Source: Saprospiraceae bacterium (GTDB lineage: Bacteria > Bacteroidota > Bacteroidia > Chitinophagales > Saprospiraceae). From it: 34,319 bases of DNA. Every line of letters begins with the position of its first letter. Position 1 is the stretch's first letter. A model generated the notes under the pieces. That model saw only the letters and a program-made list of their open reading frames with translations, searched no databases and was not told the DNA's origin. Below, piece by piece: positions 24,772-31,737 of this stretch. The DNA lies in NCBI GenBank assembly GCA_028284395.1, contig JANQRV010000115.1, positions 1 to 34,319 of the forward strand, given 5' to 3'. A program made the translations under genes and the position numbers.

Positions 24772-25126
24772 CAGCTAGAATTTTTTCAATGGAGTTATTG
24801 ACTGCATTTTCTAAATCTTTCCAACTTTCAACTAGATCCTGTAGAAAAGCTTTTCCTTTGTCAGTGATATGGTAGTACTTTCGAGGAGGTCCTGCGGTGG
24901 ATTCCCGCCACGTATAGTGCAATAATTCAGCATTCTTGAGCCGGGAAAGCAAGGGATATAAAGTCCCTTCGACGACGATCAGTTCTGACCGTTTTAACTT
25001 CTCAATGATATCCGAAGGGTAGGCTTCTCCCTCGGATATAATAGCCAGGATACAGAGTTCAAGAACACCTCTTCTCATTTGTTTGACTATTTGTTTCCGC
25101 TTTCCTTCCAGGTTATCGCCTTTCAT
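24764..25126 (-). CDS. PadR-family transcriptional regulator
   Basis: A 120-aa winged-helix repressor. The pattern MRRGVLELCILAIISEGEAY, then SDIIEKLKR and IVVEGTLYPLLSRLKNAELL followed by PPRKYYHITDKGKAFL, is the standard PadR N-terminal DNA-binding domain, with a short C-terminal dimerisation helix. In Bacteroidota this gene type is often paired with a PspC-like membrane protein gene, as here (8-bp overlap). Its leader carries three TACTAT elements spaced exactly 17 bp, which could be autoregulatory binding sites. The inducing ligand is unknown. Confidence 0.92.
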   Translation of the reverse strand: MKGDNLEGKRKQIVKQMRRGVLELCILAIISEGEAYPSDIIEKLKRSELIVVEGTLYPLLSRLKNAELLHYTWRESTAGPPRKYYHITDKGKAFLQDLVESWKDLENAVNNSIEKILADE

Positions 25127-25150
25127 GGGATAAAGATAATGCTTTGCCAG

Positions 25151-25191
25151 CTACTATGCAACACAAGGTACTATATTTTTGCTACTACTAT
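25151..25191. promoter_or_regulatory. Three TACTAT direct repeats at 17-bp intervals upstream of padR
   Basis: CTACTAT at 25151-25157, GTACTAT at 25168-25174 and CTACTAT at 25185-25191 repeat with an exact 17-bp period. The array begins 25 bp upstream of the padR start (25126). The exact phasing suggests an operator array, most simply for PadR itself. The next 17-bp positions on either side do not continue the pattern. Confidence 0.4.
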
Positions 25192-25244
25192 TTATGGCAA
25201 GTGATGTGATGAGATATTGATAAATCGGCGATATTTGGGAATTG

Positions 25245-25278
25245 TTTGAATAAGATTAGTAATGGCGTGTTGATTTTG
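25245..25278 (+). promoter_or_regulatory. Possible promoter of the PKD/T9SS gene
   Basis: TTTG at 25245-25248 and TGATTTTG at 25271-25278 are 22 bp apart, close to TTTG-N-TAnnTTTG with one mismatch in the -7 box. The start codon at 25323 lies 44 bp further on, a normal leader length. Confidence 0.3.
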
Positions 25279-25322
25279 ATATATTCGACAATGTTTAATT
25301 TCGAAGGAAAACCCGGTGTAAT

Positions 25323-26627
25323 ATGGAACCTTTCTCCCGACTCCTTTTTTTAGGCCTTCTTATGCTAACGAACTTGTTACAGGGGCAGGTAGTAATAACC
25401 AATCAGGATTTGCCACAGGCGGGCGATCAATTGATATTTTTTCAGGATTCTACTTCGGTCGATCTAGATGTAGGACCAGCAGGGGAGGGGCAGGTTTGGG
25501 ATTTTTCGAACCTGATGGCGAATGACTTTTATGCAAACAGGATTTTAACCACGGAGGGACTGGAGGGAGCCGAACTATTTCCGGAGGCGGATTTTGCTCT
25601 GCAGGTGGACAGTGCATTTTTTTTCGCCAAATTAACGGATCAATCCCTTATCAATCTTGGGGCCTTTTTCTCAACTGATCTGATCGATACTAATTTTGTA
25701 GTTACTTTCGATCCTCCACAGACAGTATTGGAGTTTCCGGTAACCTTTGGTGATACTATTGCTCAGACCTATGGTTTCGAGGGAACGATTGATGGCATTG
25801 TTTTCAGTGATGGATTATTGGACTCTCTGAATTTGGTGCGAACGGTTGTGGAAACGATCATTGTAGATGCTGCCGGGTCGGTAACTACGCCTACTGCTAC
25901 CTACGAATCGTTGCGTTTACGTATTAATTCCGAAGTGACGGATTCTATTTCGGGGCAGGCTTTCGGAGTTTGGATTCCCATTACCAATTTGGTTACCGCC
26001 ACGGAAGAGTACCGGTGGTTGGCAAAAGAAGGAAAGGGTAATGTATTGTCCATATTTTTCGACGACCTGGGTGATCAGGCTGGGGTGGACTGGTTGAATG
26101 CAATCACCACGAATGATGTCGCTGCACCGAGTGCACAATTCTCGTTCGAAATGCAAGATGGGCAAATGGTCGTCTTTACTGATGAATCGGCCAACAATCC
26201 AACGTCCTGGCTATGGGACTTTGGGGATGGAAATAGCAGCACCGAACAGAGTCCAACCCATACTTATGCTACCGCCGATACCTTCGAAGTATGTCTTCAG
26301 GTAACGAACGAGGCCGGTTTCAATACAATTTGCCGTACGGTAGAGAGTTTAACTACTTCTAGCAAAGAGCTGCAGCGGCTTTATGGTTTTCAAATGTTCC
26401 CAAATCCAGTGAAGAGTCACTTGCACATGCAGTTAGCAGTGCCGCAAGAAGAAAGACTTTTTGTTCGCTTCAGTGATTTCTCAGGCAGGGTTCACCATAG
26501 ACAAAGGCTGACCGGGAGTCAGGTTATAGATGTTTCCAAATGGCCTGCTGGTTTGTATACTTATAGTGTTTATGCAGAGGCCGGACATTTGGTAGGTAGT
26601 GGAAAGGTATTGATCGATACAGAATAG
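25323..26627 (+). CDS. Secreted PKD-domain protein with type IX secretion C-terminal signal
   Basis: A 434-aa secreted protein. It has a signal peptide (MEPFSRLLFLGLLMLTNLLQ) and a beta-rich region of unknown function (about 25-265) that resembles the N-terminal parts of other Bacteroidota T9SS cargo. A PKD domain follows at about 273-343 with the classic WLWDFGDGNSSTEQSPTHTY. The C-terminal sorting domain (about 355-434) begins MFPNPVKSHLHMQ and ends LYTYSVYAEAGHLVGSGKVL, a type A T9SS signal. It is therefore expected on the cell surface or released. No enzymatic motif was found, so an adhesive or binding role is the most that can be said. Confidence 0.85.
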   Translation: MEPFSRLLFLGLLMLTNLLQGQVVITNQDLPQAGDQLIFFQDSTSVDLDVGPAGEGQVWDFSNLMANDFYANRILTTEGLEGAELFPEADFALQVDSAFFFAKLTDQSLINLGAFFSTDLIDTNFVVTFDPPQTVLEFPVTFGDTIAQTYGFEGTIDGIVFSDGLLDSLNLVRTVVETIIVDAAGSVTTPTATYESLRLRINSEVTDSISGQAFGVWIPITNLVTATEEYRWLAKEGKGNVLSIFFDDLGDQAGVDWLNAITTNDVAAPSAQFSFEMQDGQMVVFTDESANNPTSWLWDFGDGNSSTEQSPTHTYATADTFEVCLQVTNEAGFNTICRTVESLTTSSKELQRLYGFQMFPNPVKSHLHMQLAVPQEERLFVRFSDFSGRVHHRQRLTGSQVIDVSKWPAGLYTYSVYAEAGHLVGSGKVLIDTE

Positions 26628-26680
26628 AACTATTGACTATTTAATTTTATAACGGAACCAACCTTTTAACAAGTAGAAAG

Positions 26681-29600
26681 ATGATTAAGAAGGCTTATCA
26701 ATTTTTTGGTACATTGATTTTGCTCTTATGTCTTACAAGATGTGCGCAACCGGAAGGCCCATCCCTCGCGATTCATAAAGATGACCACATCGTTTTGATT
26801 GGTAATAATCTGGGGTCTAGAATGATGAATTATGGTTATTTTGAGACGGAGTTACAACTTCGCTATCCCGATAGTTTGCTGCTGATCAGAAATATGTGCG
26901 ACGGAGGAAATACCCCGGGATTCAGACCACATTCCGGTCGCAATTTACCCTGGGCATTTCCCGGAGCGGAAAATTTTCAAACAGAGTTGGCCCAAAACTC
27001 CAATAGTGTCGGTCATTTTGAGACGCCAGACGAGTGGCTTACCCGATTGGAGGCAGATATTATCCTGGCTTTCTTCGGTTACAACGAGTCATTTCAGGGA
27101 TCGGCAGGCGTGGACAATTTTAAGGATGAGTTGACCGCTTTTATCCAACATACACTGGGGCAACAATACAATGGTCAATCGGCCCCCCAATTGGCGATCG
27201 TATCGCCGATTGCTTTTCAGGATCTTTCGGATAAAATGGATTTACCAGACGGTACGGTCGAAAACCAGAACCTGCAATTGTATACCAATGCGATGAGAGA
27301 GGTTGCAGAAGCAAATAACGTACTTTTTCTTGATGTCTTCTCGCCAACTAAAAAATGGTTTGCCGCTGGCCAGCAACTTACCAACGACGGATTCCAAATG
27401 AATGATGAAGGGTATGACAAGTTTGCGAAGTTAGTAGTAGACGGTGTATTTGGGCGTAGTACAGCAGTGGTGGAAGCCAATCGGGATTTGGTGAGAGAAG
27501 CAGTGCTTGAAAAGAATTGGTTTTGGCACAATGATTATAAAATTCCCAATGGAGTCCACGTTTTTGGACGTCGATACAATCCATTTGGGCCCGATAACTA
27601 CCCGGCAGAGTTAAAAAAGATACGTGAAATGACGGACATTCGGGACCGGGCGATTTGGGAGGCTTTGCAAGGCAAACAAATGGATTTGGCTGTGGCTGAT
27701 TCCGAGACTTCCCCATTGCCTCCGGTCGAAACCAACTACTTGCCTTCCAACAAGAAAAATGGTAACCCTGAATACATATACGGAGACGATGCGCTATCGA
27801 AGATCAGTGTAGCCCCGGGGTATAAGTTGGAGCTTTTCGCATCGGAGAAAGAGTTCGAGGATCTTGCCAATCCGATGCAACTATCGTTTGATAATAAGGG
27901 ACGGCTCTGGGTTGCGGTGATGCCTACTTACCCGCACTACCGGCCGGGCGATCCCAAACCCGATGATAAAATCCTGATCCTGGAAGACACCGATGGCGAT
28001 GGAAAAGCAGATAAACAAACGATATTTGCGGACGGCTTGCATTTGCCGGTAGGGATTGAATTTGCACCGGAAGGGGTCTATGTATCCCAGGGCACTAATC
28101 TTGTTTTACTGACTGACGAAGATGGAGATGACAAAGCCGATAAAAAAGAAATTATTCTCAGCGGATTCGATGATCACGACACCCATCATGTGATCAGCGC
28201 TTTTTGTGCGGATCCCTCCGGGGCGATCTACATGGGGGAAGGAGTGTTCCTGCACACTAATGTAGAAACAGCTTATGGACCGGTAAGAGGTACGAACGGT
28301 GGGTTCTTTAGGTACAATCCGCAAAGGCATCATCTGGAGCGGACTGCTCAATTGTCCATCCCTAATCCTTGGGGTATCGCCTTCGATGAGTGGGGGCAAA
28401 ATTTTTTCGCTGAGACTTCGGGACCGGCGATGCGTTGGATGATGCCGGGAAGCATCAAGCCTCGGTATGGCATTGGGACCCATAAGTCTTTTGATCTTAT
28501 CGAACCCGAGCACAAGGTGCGTCCAACTTCGGGACTCGAATTTATTCATAGTCGTCACTTTCCGGATGAGGTTCAGGGAGATCTCCTAATCAATAATACC
28601 ATCGGTTTCTTGGGCACAAAACAGCATCAGTTTAATGATGATGGAACCGGTTACAAATTGAAACATCGACAAGATTTGATTGTCGCTGATGATCGCAATT
28701 TCCGACCGGTTGATATGGAGTTTGCACCTGATGGTTCTCTCTATGTCATTGATTGGCATAATGTTTTGATCGGTCACATGCAGCACAATGCACGCGATCC
28801 GTTGCGGGACCACGTTCACGGCCGAATTTACCGCGTGACCTATCCTTCCAGGCCTCTGGTCGAACCTGCGCAAGTCGATGGTGCCACCATTGAGCAATTA
28901 CTGGATAATCTGAAATTGCCAGAGTACCGGACACGGTACCGGACTCGGCGAGAACTGCGTGGTCAGGATTCCGGTGAAGTGCTCTCCAAGCTAAAGGATT
29001 GGGTGGCGCAGTTGGACAAGGCCGACGGCCGATACGAGCATCATCTGTTGGAGGCATTGTGGGTGACTTGGGGGTTGAACCGGATCGATGGTGATTTGCT
29101 GCGTCAGTTATTAAAAGCGGAAGATTTTAGAGCGCGGGCCGCCGCTGTAAAAGTGTTGCGTTATTCCGGTCACCAAATAAGTGACCAGGCAGCATTGCTT
29201 CGACAGGCTGCAGCCGATGATCACGGCAGAGTGAGATTAGAGGCGATTGTAGCGGCATCTTGGCTGCCCAAAGAAGAGGGCTTGGCCGTGGTGACAGAAG
29301 CAGCTAAAAAACCACTGGATGAATGGATTGTCAATGCACATGCTACTGCACTGGCACATCTCAATGGTCAGTCAATCCAGACCCGTCCATCCAAGGAAAT
29401 CGAAACTCATTTGGAAGGAGCTGAACGCGAACAGTATATTGCTGGTAAAGAAATCTACAGTCGGGATGGCCTATGCGCGACCTGCCATCAAGCAGACGGT
29501 AAAGGGTTGGTAGCAGCCGGTTTTCCTCCGCTGGCCGGTACGAAATGGGCATTGGGTAGTGAGGAGCGGCTCATTAAGCTCACTTTAAAAGGCTTGTTAG

Positions 29601-29845
29601 GGCCCATCAAAGTATTGGACAAAGAATATCCAGGACAGGTGCCAATGACACCGCACGAGGGACTACTAAACGACGAAGAAATAGCCGCTGTACTTACTTA
29701 CGTTAGAAACTCTTTCGGGAATAAAGCTTCTGTAATCTCAGTTGAGAAAGTAAAGGCCGTTCGTTCCTCGCTTGATGATAAAGTCGGGTACTACCTGCCC
29801 GAAGACCTACTCAAGGAACATCCCCATCAGGAAGTAGTAAATTGA
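26681..29845 (+). CDS. PVC-type multidomain lipoprotein: SGNH-like, propeller, HEAT and cytochrome c
   Basis: A 1054-aa envelope protein. Its lipoprotein-like signal ends LLLCLTRC (Cys21; Arg at -1 is atypical). Residues about 30-265 form an SGNH/GDSL-like domain with degenerate blocks (GNN in place of GDS, GYNE in place of GxND), so catalysis is doubtful. A six-bladed propeller typical of PVC-type heme-binding proteins covers about 370-740 (YKLELFASEKEFEDLANPMQ), with two Asp-rich calcium-like stretches, EDTDGDGKADKQ and TDEDGDDKADKK. A HEAT-like helical part spans about 760-905. A class I cytochrome c domain carries CATCH (Cys932, Cys935, His936) and a likely distal ligand in PMTPHEG. Such proteins are linked to sugar or glycan oxidation in the periplasm. 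A GDSL-cytochrome fusion is known in Planctomycetes and Bacteroidota; the substrate here is unknown. Confidence 0.88.
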   Translation: MIKKAYQFFGTLILLLCLTRCAQPEGPSLAIHKDDHIVLIGNNLGSRMMNYGYFETELQLRYPDSLLLIRNMCDGGNTPGFRPHSGRNLPWAFPGAENFQTELAQNSNSVGHFETPDEWLTRLEADIILAFFGYNESFQGSAGVDNFKDELTAFIQHTLGQQYNGQSAPQLAIVSPIAFQDLSDKMDLPDGTVENQNLQLYTNAMREVAEANNVLFLDVFSPTKKWFAAGQQLTNDGFQMNDEGYDKFAKLVVDGVFGRSTAVVEANRDLVREAVLEKNWFWHNDYKIPNGVHVFGRRYNPFGPDNYPAELKKIREMTDIRDRAIWEALQGKQMDLAVADSETSPLPPVETNYLPSNKKNGNPEYIYGDDALSKISVAPGYKLELFASEKEFEDLANPMQLSFDNKGRLWVAVMPTYPHYRPGDPKPDDKILILEDTDGDGKADKQTIFADGLHLPVGIEFAPEGVYVSQGTNLVLLTDEDGDDKADKKEIILSGFDDHDTHHVISAFCADPSGAIYMGEGVFLHTNVETAYGPVRGTNGGFFRYNPQRHHLERTAQLSIPNPWGIAFDEWGQNFFAETSGPAMRWMMPGSIKPRYGIGTHKSFDLIEPEHKVRPTSGLEFIHSRHFPDEVQGDLLINNTIGFLGTKQHQFNDDGTGYKLKHRQDLIVADDRNFRPVDMEFAPDGSLYVIDWHNVLIGHMQHNARDPLRDHVHGRIYRVTYPSRPLVEPAQVDGATIEQLLDNLKLPEYRTRYRTRRELRGQDSGEVLSKLKDWVAQLDKADGRYEHHLLEALWVTWGLNRIDGDLLRQLLKAEDFRARAAAVKVLRYSGHQISDQAALLRQAAADDHGRVRLEAIVAASWLPKEEGLAVVTEAAKKPLDEWIVNAHATALAHLNGQSIQTRPSKEIETHLEGAEREQYIAGKEIYSRDGLCATCHQADGKGLVAAGFPPLAGTKWALGSEERLIKLTLKGLLGPIKVLDKEYPGQVPMTPHEGLLNDEEIAAVLTYVRNSFGNKASVISVEKVKAVRSSLDDKVGYYLPEDLLKEHPHQEVVN

Positions 29846-30430
29846 TTACGGCTTTAGGGGTAAGAAACCGGCTTCGGTAGCTATGCATTTGATCTGTTCC
29901 TGGATCAGTTTTTGTTGATCGGGCAAAATATCAATGTCTTTCTTTTGCGTTCGGTACAAGATTCGAACCTTGGTGATGTTGTGGTAGATCAATTTATAGA
30001 AAATATCCATCGGTAATGGGCAGGTATGCGTGTAAAGGCGCATATTAGTGGTCCGGTCAAAATCGCTGGTGGGTACATTGTAGAGCCCTACTACCGTACT
30101 ATCAGAAAGTGCGAGTAATACCGTTTCCCCATTTTCAATGGGTAGGTAATCGTATTCCTGTACAGCAAGAGTTAGGAAAAGGGAAATGATACCGGTGTCT
30201 CTGGCTTCTTCTGTAAAGGAGACCAGCACTTTTCCCTGTTGGATGATTCTAATGCCGTTAACCGTTTCAAAATTTGAAGGAATCATATAGCCTACATCTA
30301 CAGTATGGGCTGCGATGGTCAATGTGCCATCAAATTCATCGACCGCCTTAAAAGCGTAATCACATTGCCCTGTCAGTAGGTTGGAAATCAGAATCGATAG
30401 TGACAGAGCATAAGTCCATTTGATCAACAT
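29846..30430 (-). CDS. Exported protein of unknown function
   Basis: A 194-aa protein I do not recognise. Starting at the ATG at 30430, it has a signal peptide (MLIKWTYALSLSILISNLLT, then GQCDYAF); a longer frame to 30499 is less likely because it would put 23 residues before the signal. The mature part is mixed alpha/beta with segments such as KVLVSFTEEARDTGIISLFL and YDYLPIENGETVLLAL. The C-terminus includes KVRILYRTQKKDIDILPDQQ, which looks like a response-to-stimulus or chaperone-like beta sheet but matches no family I can name. Its stop codon abuts the stop of the cytochrome gene on the other strand with no spacing. Confidence 0.7.
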   Translation of the reverse strand: MLIKWTYALSLSILISNLLTGQCDYAFKAVDEFDGTLTIAAHTVDVGYMIPSNFETVNGIRIIQQGKVLVSFTEEARDTGIISLFLTLAVQEYDYLPIENGETVLLALSDSTVVGLYNVPTSDFDRTTNMRLYTHTCPLPMDIFYKLIYHNITKVRILYRTQKKDIDILPDQQKLIQEQIKCIATEAGFLPLKP

Positions 30431-30529
30431 AAAAGCGATGTTTATTTCCTGGTAAAAATAGAGTAAAAAAACAAATATTCCCCACAAAGACGAAGCCAAA
30501 GTGCCGGATCTGCAATGGACAAATCAAAT

Positions 30530-30560
30530 AAAAAAGGAATGGTCGTACGGACCATTCCTT
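30530..30560 (-). terminator. Rho-independent terminator after the lipoprotein gene
   Basis: A perfect 11-bp stem (AAGGAATGGTC at 30534-30544, GACCATTCCTT at 30550-30560) with a 5-base loop. On the minus strand it is followed by a T-run formed by the A-tract at 30530-30535. It lies about 45 bp past the stop of the minus-strand lipoprotein gene. Confidence 0.8.
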
Positions 30561-30604
30561 ACATACTCGAAAAATGCTTATGGGATTATAATTCGGCGTT
30601 TGGG

Positions 30605-31549
30605 TTATTTTTTGATGGAAAATTCAATTTGGTCATTGTTGTCGCTATCGGTAGGAGTGACATTGGTAACGAGCAACAACCAGTGATCGTCCCCATTTTT
30701 AACCAGGAAGACATCTCCTACTTCGATGGGATCACTGATCAATTCTCCGTCGCTGTTGGTGACAGTTAACTCATCCGCAACATCATAAGCGGCCATCAGG
30801 GCTTCGGAGGTGATGATGTTCTCATAACTAAAGCCTTCCGGCATATTGTTTCCGGGGACTCTAATTACCGAGCCATTGATTCCAGAAATTTGTCTCTTCC
30901 AATTCTCAGAGGCTGCCTTGTTGATGTCGATGCCTTCATCTTTAATATGGGCATCCAGACTGCTCGGATCCGTACTCACGGTTCCGGTTCCCTCTCCCGT
31001 ATTTAGGTTTAGTCCGCCTTGACCGGCTGGTCCAGCCTGGTTCAAAAGAATGCCAGTAATTTCAGTGACCGGAGTACCGGTGATGTTTACGGCAAGAGAA
31101 ATAGAGGCAGTAAGGTTGCCTTTGTCGGTTACTTCCAGAGTAATGATTCGGGAGGTATTGACGACATCGTGAGGTACGATTGTTACGTCATAAGTTGCCC
31201 CACTAACATCATTCCCAGTGATCAACAGTGGGTTATTGGCCACAATATTGCCATTATTGAAAGTTAGGCGATCCGTTTTAATATTACTGCCGTCTTCGGT
31301 GATTTTCAACGATTGGAGATCGGCATCGCCAGGTAGAACGCTTACACGAAGCGGCACCGTTTCACCCAAGCCAAGGTCTACGTCACCCGTTACAAATCCA
31401 GCGTCAGCTACTAATGAAATAGAAGGGCCAACCGGAAGAGGGTCTCCTCCTGTTCCCAACGGGCCATCTCCTTCAGTAGAACAGCCAGAAAAAGATATCA
31501 TCGCAATTGCTAAACTGAAGACTAAAAAATTAGTTATCATCCACTTCAT
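30605..31549 (-). CDS. Lipoprotein of unknown function with Ig-like beta domains
   Basis: A 314-aa predicted lipoprotein: the signal ends AMISFSGC (Cys23), followed by an acidic, Gly-rich linker (STEGDGPLGTGGDPLP). Residues about 40-160 look like an Ig/cadherin-type beta sandwich (VVNTSRIITLEVTDKGNLTA). A Gly/Asn-rich link follows at about 165-190, and a C-terminal region (about 195-314) ends with a compact beta fold (DVFLVKNGDDHWLLLVTNVT). I do not recognise a named family. It is probably surface-exposed or periplasmic. Its transcript ends at the hairpin 45 bp downstream. It is not clearly co-transcribed with the upstream surface protein gene, since a strong hairpin separates them. Confidence 0.75.
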   Translation of the reverse strand: MKWMITNFLVFSLAIAMISFSGCSTEGDGPLGTGGDPLPVGPSISLVADAGFVTGDVDLGLGETVPLRVSVLPGDADLQSLKITEDGSNIKTDRLTFNNGNIVANNPLLITGNDVSGATYDVTIVPHDVVNTSRIITLEVTDKGNLTASISLAVNITGTPVTEITGILLNQAGPAGQGGLNLNTGEGTGTVSTDPSSLDAHIKDEGIDINKAASENWKRQISGINGSVIRVPGNNMPEGFSYENIITSEALMAAYDVADELTVTNSDGELISDPIEVGDVFLVKNGDDHWLLLVTNVTPTDSDNNDQIEFSIKK

Positions 31550-31678
31550 AATGTAAAACGATTTTGGTGTGTTTAATTTTTAGCTAATATGACGCCAGGT
31601 TTTTCCATAAGTAACACCTGTCCTCAATTAATAACAATTTCATAACATTCAAGCATGTCCTTTAACGCTGCCGTAACG

Positions 31679-31719
31679 TAGAAAGGGCCTGAAGTTTCAA
31701 AAACTTCAGGCCCTTTCTA
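31679..31719. terminator. Strong 19-bp hairpin between two minus-strand genes
   Basis: A 19-bp perfect stem (31679-31697 with 31701-31719, loop CAA) containing GGGCCTGAAG. A T-run follows only on the plus strand (31720-31724); on the minus strand, the direction of both flanking genes, there is none. It could still terminate the surface protein transcript or block antisense reading. Confidence 0.6.
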
Positions 31720-31737
31720 TTTTTCGAAAAAGAAGAA

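Noticed and set aside
28106..28558. Minus-strand 150-codon frame inside the multidomain cytochrome gene
   Set aside because: Antisense to well-conserved propeller sequence with no recognisable domain.
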